This document shows positions 36,592 to 41,543 of a DNA stretch of 41,543 nt, in pieces. Source of the stretch: a virus. Below the pieces are notes generated by a model that saw only the letters and a list, made by a program, of their open reading frames with translations, made no database searches and was not told the origin of the DNA. How positions within the stretch are numbered: the stretch's first letter is position 1; each line of letters starts with the position of its first letter. The position numbers and the translations under genes were made by a program. Location of the stretch: positions 1 through 41,543 of IMG/VR virus record IMGVR_UViG_3300023103_000001. One strand, 5' to 3'.

Positions 36592-37242
36592 GTGATTTAC
36601 TACACTGTCCTGATTCTGGTGACGGTGGGAGCGCTCTGTAACAAGAGCGCTCTTCCGTATGCACTTGTCTTGTGCACGGTCTGGGCAGTGTTCTGTGTTC
36701 TGGGTCGCTTCGACCTCTACGGCGTTTATCCGTGGGTTGACGCCGTCTCTATCTATCCGCTTGCGATCCTTGCTTGGCTCAGGCCGAGATGGTGGAATGT
36801 GACCTTGGTATGCATTTGTTTTGTAACGGTTACGACGCACCTAGTGTTCTGGACAGCCTACTATTCCGACGTGTATCTAGGTGAGGAGTACAAGACTGCG
36901 TTGAGGTCGCTTTTTCTTTTGTCCATGGCTGTCGCTCTTGTGGGGGATATTGATGTCAAACGACTCGTGGGCCTTGCTGTCGAACGCATGCTGGGCCTTT
37001 TCTCTGGCGCTCCTTCCGCTGGCTTTGCTCGTGGTCTTTCTGGTCAGACTTCCCGGAAAGAAGAAGTAGGTGACCGTCCTTGGTCTGGCGCTGTTCGCCG
37101 TATTCAGCATCGCAAGCATCGGATGGGCGATAGGGAAGTTAACATCTCCTGTAGGGGTGGTGGCAACCAAGCGCCCCTCTGCAATCGACGCTCTGATGTC
37201 GGCTCCAATAGCCGCGTACACATATCCACCAAAGAGGCCTGA
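36592..37242 (+). CDS. Multi-pass membrane protein (lysis region)
   Basis: GTG 36592 directly follows the previous TAG. The first 120 residues hold about four membrane helices (YYTVLILVTVGALCNKSALP, YALVLCTVWAVFCVLG, VTLVCICFVTVTTHLVFW, LRSLFLLSMAVALVG). The last third is basic and Cys-containing and overlaps two other genes in another frame, so it may not be under strong selection. It may be a membrane partner in lysis or exclusion; no family recognised. Confidence 0.6.
   Translation: MIYYTVLILVTVGALCNKSALPYALVLCTVWAVFCVLGRFDLYGVYPWVDAVSIYPLAILAWLRPRWWNVTLVCICFVTVTTHLVFWTAYYSDVYLGEEYKTALRSLFLLSMAVALVGDIDVKRLVGLAVERMLGLFSGAPSAGFARGLSGQTSRKEEVGDRPWSGAVRRIQHRKHRMGDREVNISCRGGGNQAPLCNRRSDVGSNSRVHISTKEA
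36953..37069 (+). CDS. 38-residue membrane protein nested in the previous gene
   Basis: GGGGGA lies before ATG 36953. The product (SNDSWALLSNACWAFSLALL, then VVFLVRLPGKKK) is one membrane helix with a positive C-terminus, a layout common in small holin or antiholin-like proteins. Its TAG is followed at once by the GTG of the next gene in the same frame. Confidence 0.5.
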   Translation: MSNDSWALLSNACWAFSLALLPLALLVVFLVRLPGKKK

Positions 37243-37561
37243 AGAAGTGTCTGAGGAAAACCACGTGGGTCCGGGTGACGTTGACATTCGCATTGAGCTG
37301 GCAAAGCAGGGCCAGAAGGTCGAAGGCCTGACCAATACGGTTGAGCGTGAATTCGCCCGTATGGCTGAGGCTCTTGGCAAGCACGCGGATGCCGTTAACA
37401 ACGCCTTTGCCGCCATGAAAGCCGACTTCACCAGCAAGGCCGATACGGCGGCGCTGGCTGATAAGGTCGCCAAGGTAGAGCGGGTGGTCTATGGGGCTTG
37501 CGGGGTGATCCTGCTGGCCGTTCTCGGGGCTCTTGTGGCCCTTGTGGTGGTCAAGCCATGA
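37070..37561 (+). CDS. Membrane coiled-coil protein (XhlA-like C-terminal part), 163 aa
   Basis: The N-terminal helix LGLALFAVFSIASIGWAIG is followed by a linker, then a coiled coil (IRIELAKQGQKVEGLTNTVE, LADKVAKVERVV) and a C-terminal membrane helix (GVILLAVLGALVALVVV). The coiled coil plus terminal helix resembles hemolysin XhlA-type lysis accessory proteins. GTG 37070 is used; GTG 37246 would leave only the XhlA-like part. It overlaps the 36592 frame by 173 bp and the next gene by 4 bp. Confidence 0.6.
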   Translation: MTVLGLALFAVFSIASIGWAIGKLTSPVGVVATKRPSAIDALMSAPIAAYTYPPKRPEEVSEENHVGPGDVDIRIELAKQGQKVEGLTNTVEREFARMAEALGKHADAVNNAFAAMKADFTSKADTAALADKVAKVERVVYGACGVILLAVLGALVALVVVKP

Positions 37562-37971
37562 AACGCGTCAAGTTCGCCTTTGCCGAAGTCCTCCTGAGTC
37601 TGGCCGTGGCGGGCATGATCATTCTAGGCGTGTTTCTGATCATGGAGCGTCTGAAGCCAGCAGCGGTTGAGTTCTCATCCTTCCTCGTGATTGATTATCC
37701 TCCGGTCCTGATCGCGGAGGCAAAGCGGCGCAACATTGACGGCTGCTCCAATGGCATTCAGGCAGACATCCGGGACAACAGCGGTTCGATCACTCGTCTT
37801 CCAGTTCCGGCGCGGACGATAGCCGGTAACTTCTCACGCTATCCTCTGGTGATTCCTGATGGTGTTCCAGCGGGCCGGTATCAGGTCCATATTCGGGAGA
37901 TCGTCGTGTGCCCCGGAGAGACGCTTCAAACCATCGACACCCCGTGGCTTCCTCTGGAGATCGGACAGTGA
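37558..37971 (+). CDS. Membrane-anchored periplasmic protein, 137 aa
   Basis: The N-terminus has one signal-anchor helix (FAEVLLSLAVAGMIILGVFL) and the remainder is a beta-rich domain with two Cys residues that could form a disulfide (DGCSNGIQADIRDNSGS, YQVHIREIVVCPGETLQ). It lies in the lysis region, so a spanin-like or envelope role is possible, although it lacks the coiled coil of classic i-spanins. Confidence 0.6.
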   Translation: MKRVKFAFAEVLLSLAVAGMIILGVFLIMERLKPAAVEFSSFLVIDYPPVLIAEAKRRNIDGCSNGIQADIRDNSGSITRLPVPARTIAGNFSRYPLVIPDGVPAGRYQVHIREIVVCPGETLQTIDTPWLPLEIGQ

Positions 37972-38231
37972 AGAACGTCAAAGGTCCCGGCTGGCCCGAC
38001 GCTAGAGGTTGGGTCTCCGTAGCGATGATCGCCATGATGGGGTGGGCTCTCTGGGCTCTCCTGTTTGCCAAGATTCCCGATGAGAACCGAGACCTGTTCA
38101 TTGCCCTTTGCTCTGGCGTGGTTGGCGCAGCAGTGAAGGACATCGTGTCTTTCTATGTGGGTTCGTCCAAGGGTGCCGCCGATGCGAATGCGCGGGTTGA
38201 TGCCGTTATCGAGGCTACGAAAGACAAATGA
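37968..38231 (+). CDS. Putative holin, 87 aa
   Basis: GTG 37968 follows GGAG and overlaps the previous stop. Two membrane helices (WVSVAMIAMMGWALWALLFA and LFIALCSGVVGAAVKDIVSF) end in FYVGSSKGAADANARVD, a tail typical of a phage holin group. It lies directly before the endolysin and overlaps it by four bases. It would make the membrane holes that release or activate the endolysin. Confidence 0.75.
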   Translation: MKNVKGPGWPDARGWVSVAMIAMMGWALWALLFAKIPDENRDLFIALCSGVVGAAVKDIVSFYVGSSKGAADANARVDAVIEATKDK

Positions 38232-38788
38232 CTAATACGGCCCTCTTTGACGCGATCAGGAAGGTCAAGGGGTCGCCCCTGACGCAATCCGACGTGGACA
38301 CCATCAACGCCGCTCTAGGAGGCTCTGTAGGGCCTGCAACGGCGTCTGGCGCGAAGTCTATCGGTGCAGCGGGCCTTTCGCTCATCAAGGAGTTTGAAGG
38401 GCTCCGATTGAAGGCCTATCCGGACCCTGCAACCGGCGGCGAACCGATTACGATAGGCTGGGGCCACACGGGCGGCGTTCCGCTGGGCCTAACCATCTCA
38501 GAGGCTCAGGCCGAGGGGTTCCTGAGGTCTGATCTGGTCCGGTTCGAAAAGGCCGTGAACCGTCTGGCCCCGAAGACTACCAAGAACCAGTTTGATGCTC
38601 TGGTCAGTTTTGCCTTCAATCTGGGCGAAGGCAACCTTGAGAAGTCCACGCTTCTCCGCGCCCACAATGCCGGAAACTATGAAGGCGCTCGCTCTGAGTT
38701 CCTGAGATGGAACCGCGCCAATGGAAAGGTGATGGCGGGTCTGACACGCCGCCGGGAAGCTGAAGCGGCTTTATACGCCAAACCCTAA
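38228..38788 (+). CDS. Endolysin, GH24 lysozyme (T4/P22 gp19 type)
   Basis: The 186-residue protein carries the GH24 active-site stretch with Glu57 (IKEFEGLRLKAY), Asp66 and Thr75 (ITIGWGHTGG), corresponding to T4 lysozyme Glu11, Asp20 and Thr26, then FDALVSFAFNLGEG and the RRREAEAALY end. It cuts the glycan chains of peptidoglycan. The first 45 residues are an extra helical segment, not a signal peptide, so export should depend on the holin. A bidirectional terminator follows. Confidence 0.94.
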   Translation: MTNTALFDAIRKVKGSPLTQSDVDTINAALGGSVGPATASGAKSIGAAGLSLIKEFEGLRLKAYPDPATGGEPITIGWGHTGGVPLGLTISEAQAEGFLRSDLVRFEKAVNRLAPKTTKNQFDALVSFAFNLGEGNLEKSTLLRAHNAGNYEGARSEFLRWNRANGKVMAGLTRRREAEAALYAKP

Positions 38789-38805
38789 AACCAATAAGGG
38801 CAGAG

Positions 38806-38835
38806 ACGGAGGTCTAACGCTCTATCTCTGCCCTT
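38806..38835. terminator. Bidirectional terminator between lysis and leftward operons
   Basis: AAGGGCAGAGA (38806-38816) pairs exactly with TCTCTGCCCTT (38825-38835) around a short loop. It lies between the convergent endolysin and 38857-39210 genes and, having A and T edges, can act in both directions. Confidence 0.75.
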
Positions 38836-38856
38836 TGTACGCTACTGGTTTTGAGT

Positions 38857-39210
38857 TTATGCCTGAGAAAGCCGTTCGCGCAATGCGTAACCTTCTAGGG
38901 GCCAAAGCTGCTTGATGGCGTCTTCGTAGGCGAAACGTTTACCCTTTTCAGGGTCAAAGTTTTCCGGGCTCGCCGGGGCGGACTTACCTATGACGGTAAA
39001 ACCGTTCTGCATCACGAGAATGCAGATCGTAAGCAGCTTCAGAGGATCGCCGGGATAGGTAGCCACGTTCTGCGCCGAGGTGACGGCTTGGTCGGCGGTA
39101 AAGTAGTGCTCCCGGTTGATTTTGCCTTCCATATCCGCGAGCGAAACGCGTGGGTGGGTGGCTTTCGACGCCGAATATTCTTCGGTGGCTTTCAGAGTAT
39201 CGCTGTCCAT
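38857..39210 (-). CDS. Gp49-like phage protein, 117 aa
   Basis: The middle part LTICILVMQNGFTVIGKSAP, ASPENFDPEKGKRFAYEDAI and KQLWPLEGYALRERL matches the phage Gp49/66 family, whose role is not known. GGAG lies upstream of the ATG. It is the last gene of the leftward operon, ending at the bidirectional terminator. Confidence 0.8.
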   Translation of the reverse strand: MDSDTLKATEEYSASKATHPRVSLADMEGKINREHYFTADQAVTSAQNVATYPGDPLKLLTICILVMQNGFTVIGKSAPASPENFDPEKGKRFAYEDAIKQLWPLEGYALRERLSQA

Positions 39211-39246
39211 GTCAGGACTCCAGCTAATGCGTCAGGTTCAACGCAG

Positions 39247-39275
39247 ATGACAGCCTAATCCAAAACCGATACAAT
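39247..39275 (+). promoter_or_regulatory. Near-consensus rightward promoter
   Basis: ATGACA (39247-39252) and TACAAT (39270-39275) match sigma70 boxes at five of six bases each with an ideal 17-bp spacer. The expected transcript starts near 39282, just before an AAGGAG ribosome site. It drives only the small gene 39296-39391 against the direction of the surrounding operon. Confidence 0.7.
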
Positions 39276-39295
39276 CGGCAAGAAGGAGAAAGACG

Positions 39296-39391
39296 ATGGA
39301 AGACGGAAAGATGGTCCGCCTATTGGCTTTGAGTGTCGTCGCCTTTCTCTGCGTTCTGGCTGTTGTCGTGACCTTCGGCTGGCGTCCTTAG
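39296..39391 (+). CDS. 31-residue single-pass membrane protein (moron-like)
   Basis: The product (MEDGKMVRLLALSVVAFLCV, then VVVTFGWRP) is one membrane helix. AAGGAG lies eight bases before the ATG and a near-consensus promoter lies just upstream, so it should be well expressed by the host alone. An independently transcribed small membrane protein inside an opposing operon is typical of a moron, for instance a superinfection-exclusion factor, but the function is not shown. Confidence 0.65.
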   Translation: MEDGKMVRLLALSVVAFLCVLAVVVTFGWRP

Positions 39392-39589
39392 CAGACCCAG
39401 AGCCTGAAGCTGGCCAAGTTTCCTATCGTACGTTTCTATAGCCAGAAACAGCGCTTCGATAGGCGTGCGGACAACCGGTGGGACAAGCATCCACATGGGT
39501 TGTGGCAGAGCATCCCGGACTTGTCGAAGGCGATTGGCCGCGATGGCTACCGGGCCAAGGACTTTGTCGATTTCAGCGATGGGGTTCAT
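39320..39589 (-). CDS. Uncharacterised helical protein, 89 aa
   Basis: AGGAG lies before ATG 39589. The product (MNPIAEIDKVLGPVAIAANR, PIEALFLAIETYDRKLGQLQ) is helical with a polar tail. The last 23 codons overlap, in antisense, the small membrane-protein gene 39296-39391. Family not recognised. Confidence 0.65.
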   Translation of the reverse strand: MNPIAEIDKVLGPVAIAANRLRQVRDALPQPMWMLVPPVVRTPIEALFLAIETYDRKLGQLQALGLLRTPAEGHDNSQNAEKGDDTQSQ

Positions 39590-39597
39590 GTCGGCTC

Positions 39598-39792
39598 CTA
39601 GAGGGCGGCGGTTGATGGATTGTACGGACGAACAGCCGGAGTCGTTCGCTTGTCGCGTTCGGCCTTCAGCCTTGCCATTAGATCAAGGTCTTGTTCAGCG
39701 GTGAACCCGCATCCGGGTCTGATCAGGGAAACATCCGGAGAGCCGCCACCCCAAGCGATGATGAGGTCTAGGTCTCTGTCGGAGAGGGTCAT
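39598..39792 (-). CDS. Uncharacterised protein, 64 aa
   Basis: The product starts MTLSDRDLDLIIAWGGGSPD and contains GFTAEQDLDLMARLKAERDK; it is a small helical protein with a basic tail. Its ATG overlaps the upstream stop. It belongs to the leftward recombination operon. Family not recognised. Confidence 0.65.
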   Translation of the reverse strand: MTLSDRDLDLIIAWGGGSPDVSLIRPGCGFTAEQDLDLMARLKAERDKRTTPAVRPYNPSTAAL

Positions 39793-39992
39793 TTATGTTT
39801 GTCCGCGTAGTTTTGAGCAGACTGAATGATTCCGTTCTTGATGGATTCTGTGCCGTTAGCAGACAAGATTTGGCTCACGGTTTCCAGCGCTCCCGCGTAA
39901 AAGGCGGCGCGTAAAGCCCCTTCTCTCTGCTTTTCATCCAAGCTTATGCAAAGCTCATTGTGCACGCGATCTAGCTCCAATGTTTGGCTCAT
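39789..39992 (-). CDS. Uncharacterised helical protein, 67 aa
   Basis: The product (LDRVHNELCISLDEKQREGA, LRAAFYAGALETVSQILS) is mostly helical and overlaps its neighbours by four bases on each side. It directly follows ninB. Family not recognised. Confidence 0.65.
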   Translation of the reverse strand: MSQTLELDRVHNELCISLDEKQREGALRAAFYAGALETVSQILSANGTESIKNGIIQSAQNYADKHK

Positions 39993-40384
39993 TCTTTCTC
40001 TCCTACAGTGAATACGACGCCATGAGCAGCGCCCCAGCCGTACACGATCTCCAAAAGCCCGCTGGCTTCTTCCTTGGATAGTTTGCTGGACGAAGTTCCG
40101 AGATTGACGAAACCTGTCCCTTCGGTGTTCGGCACAATCCGAACTTCCCGGTTCAGGGCATCCATGAAGATCAGTTTGAAGTCCTCCGGAGAGAGCTTCT
40201 GGCCGTGATACGCGACCTGTGTCGCAATGTCCGTCAAAGCGCTCCAGAGGGCATCGTTTTGAGCCAGAGTCCTCTTAGGCCCGCTGAAGGTAAACCTAGT
40301 GCCCTCCGGAAGCCCGTCAATCCATCGCTTTGCTCTTGCGCGGACTTGGTCGTTAGCGAGGATCAGGAGGGCACGTCCGGTCAC
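39989..40384 (-). CDS. ninB: NinB-family recombination protein
   Basis: The 131-residue protein has the NinB (Orf) pattern: GPKRTLAQNDALWSALTDIA, SPEDFKLIFMDALN, VNLGTSSSKLSKEEASGLLE and YGWGAAHGVVF. NinB binds single-stranded and junction DNA and helps load annealing or strand-exchange proteins. GTG 40384 overlaps the stop of the Rad52-type gene, so the two act as a unit. Confidence 0.9.
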   Translation of the reverse strand: MTGRALLILANDQVRARAKRWIDGLPEGTRFTFSGPKRTLAQNDALWSALTDIATQVAYHGQKLSPEDFKLIFMDALNREVRIVPNTEGTGFVNLGTSSSKLSKEEASGLLEIVYGWGAAHGVVFTVGEKE

Positions 40385-41028
40385 GCAACCGCTCCAGAGG
40401 CCTCTACGATGCGCTCTAGGGTCTCTTCTACCTTCTCCCGCGCCTTGACCCGCATCTGGGCCAGAACACCCTTGTTGGCGTCCCTCCAGAGACGAACGTC
40501 ATCCGCCGTATGAACGCACGTCGTGATGGTCCCAAGAAGAACCCGGAGCGTAGCGCGGCTTTCCGGAGAGCCCCACTCAAACTCTGTCGTGAAGCGTTCC
40601 AACAGAGCCTCAAGCTTGGCGTGTTCGCTTTCCTCGATCTGCTTCCATTGATTCACAGCGACCCACGGAGAGGGAATGTCGTACAGGTAGCGACCAATAC
40701 CCCAGCGGACTGCGGCACGCTTGAAAGCATCCGACAAAGCGCCTTTCTCGGCTTCAATGTCGGAATCGCCTGCGCCATCAGCTTTCCAAACCCAATCTTG
40801 ATCTCCTACATCAATGCCAATGTCGCAGACCGTCTTGTTGCCTGCATGGCTGTATTTGCACTGCCATCCAGAAGGACCGCAGACCTCATCCAGACGGCCC
40901 ATAACGTCACGGGCATCCAGATATGCGAGAGCCATGCCTGACGGCTTGTCCTTCGCCATCTTGCCGATTCGCCATGAGACCTTGTCTGGCGGAAAGGGGG
41001 CGGCGAGAGCGTCAAAGTCGATTGTCAT
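40381..41028 (-). CDS. Rad52/22-type single-strand annealing protein
   Basis: The 215-residue protein contains VSWRIGKM, MALAYLDARDVMGRLDEVCG, DWVWKADGAGDSDIEAEKGA, LSDAFKRAAVRWGIGRYLYD, the core of the phage Rad52/Rad22 family. It anneals complementary single strands for phage recombination and concatemer formation, working with SSB and NinB. The C-terminal third is helical and charged. It overlaps the genes on both sides. Confidence 0.93.
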   Translation of the reverse strand: MTIDFDALAAPFPPDKVSWRIGKMAKDKPSGMALAYLDARDVMGRLDEVCGPSGWQCKYSHAGNKTVCDIGIDVGDQDWVWKADGAGDSDIEAEKGALSDAFKRAAVRWGIGRYLYDIPSPWVAVNQWKQIEESEHAKLEALLERFTTEFEWGSPESRATLRVLLGTITTCVHTADDVRLWRDANKGVLAQMRVKAREKVEETLERIVEASGAVA

Positions 41029-41219
41029 TCTGTCTCCCGAAGAGCCTCTTTCAGCTCCTCAATCTGTTGTTTGTGATAGTTCCAGCTAGACGCCTTCAAG
41101 ACCTCAAGGTCACAGAGAGCGGAAAGCCGGGAGTGAGGGGTCCAGCCGTGTGGCCCATTGATTTCAATCTGGCCGTTAGAGCGGCGGGCGTATTCGTGGG
41201 TCATTTGATAGGCATCCAT
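41025..41219 (-). CDS. Uncharacterised protein, 64 aa
   Basis: The product (MDAYQMTHEYARRSNGQIEI, SRLSALCDLEVLKASSWNYH) has a helical C-terminus with QIEELKEAL. It overlaps the Rad52-type gene by four bases and the upstream gene by nineteen. Family not recognised. Confidence 0.65.
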   Translation of the reverse strand: MDAYQMTHEYARRSNGQIEINGPHGWTPHSRLSALCDLEVLKASSWNYHKQQIEELKEALRETE

Positions 41220-41386
41220 GCGTCTGACCCGTAGACGACGCGTTCACCGCCCCACATTACAGTCCATGTCCTGACACCAAATCCAATCATGGTGTACGAT
41301 GCGCGGACCTTTCCCCCCTTGGGACCGCGCAGATATACTGTTTGCCCGTCCTTTGGCGCGGTCTCAATCGGTTGCCACTCAGCCAT
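41201..41386 (-). CDS. WQPIETAPKDG-type phage protein, 61 aa
   Basis: The product starts MAEWQPIETAPKDGQTVYLR and ends VVYGSDAWMPIK, the conserved edges of a short beta-rich domain common in phage early genes; the longer relative in this genome is at 14730-15005. Its ATG overlaps the 3' end of the junction-spanning gene. Function unknown. Confidence 0.75.
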   Translation of the reverse strand: MAEWQPIETAPKDGQTVYLRGPKGGKVRASYTMIGFGVRTWTVMWGGERVVYGSDAWMPIK

Positions 41387-41543
41387 GCATAAATTCCTTG
41401 TTCGGACCCATCGACGCTAACTGAAGCTCGATCCTGTGGGCTTCATTCGTCAACGCGGCTTGCTCTGCGTACAGGTTCTTGCGGGCCTTCTTCTGATTCC
41501 GGGCGATCTCAATCCGTCCAAGCAGTTCAGAGCGTTGGAGGTC
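41379..41543 (-). CDS. Small coiled-coil protein, C-terminal part (gene crosses the circular join)
   Basis: The gene that starts at 232 on the minus strand continues here after removing the 127-bp overlap. The new part encodes the final residues SMGPNKEFMHG, and the stop at 41379-41381 overlaps the next start by eight bases. The reading frame is intact across the join, which supports circularity. Confidence 0.7.
   Translation of the reverse strand, partial: DLQRSELLGRIEIARNQKKARKNLYAEQAALTNEAHRIELQLASMGPNKEFMHG
41417..41543. repeat. Terminal direct repeat, right copy
   Basis: These 127 bases are identical to positions 1-127 and should be collapsed to give the circular genome. Confidence 0.95.

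Overview
The window is one complete tailed-phage genome. The first 127 bases are repeated exactly at the end (1-127 = 41417-41543), so the molecule closes into a circle of about 41,416 bp and one small leftward gene runs across the join. The virion genes match the P22-like short-tailed (podovirus) plan in order: small and large terminase, portal, scaffold, N4-gp56-type coat, gp4-like and gp10-like head-tail connector proteins, a needle-like protein, gp14-, gp7-, gp20- and gp16-like proteins, a tailspike with a P22-type head-binding domain, then lysis genes. The moderately GC-rich sequence and the gene types suggest a proteobacterial host, perhaps an alphaproteobacterium, but nothing in the window fixes the host.

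Layout. (1) A leftward early operon starts at a promoter near 1519-1548, crosses the join and ends at about 38.86 kb. It carries many small proteins plus a Rad52-type annealing protein and NinB (recombination). (2) Back to back with it, a rightward early operon (1598-4631) starts with a short XRE-type regulator on a probably leaderless mRNA and encodes a VRR-NUC nuclease, an HNH protein, Zn-finger proteins, SSB and a possible replication protein, ending at a terminator at 4715-4744. (3) A leftward block (6612 down to 4748) encodes a DUF7448-like protein, the RNA ligase RtcB, and tRNA-Pro(UGG) and tRNA-Gln(UUG). (4) A 627-bp gene-free, hairpin-rich region (6613-7239) separates this from (5) a long rightward stretch (7240-38788). 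That stretch has an orphan DNA methyltransferase, a DEDD-type exonuclease, about 25 small accessory genes (8.6-16.4 kb), then the packaging, head, tail and lysis genes. (6) A small rightward membrane-protein gene with its own near-consensus promoter (39247-39391) sits inside the leftward operon.

No integrase, DNA polymerase or replicative helicase is recognisable, so replication probably depends on the host, and the lifestyle (temperate or virulent) is open. The three observations I rate highest are: a family of at least eight dispersed hairpin elements at 8.4-15.4 kb, five of which are translated in one shared reading frame inside five unrelated genes; the RtcB-plus-tRNA block, which looks like a tRNA-damage repair unit; and a predicted M15 peptidoglycan peptidase domain inside the gp20-position ejection protein.
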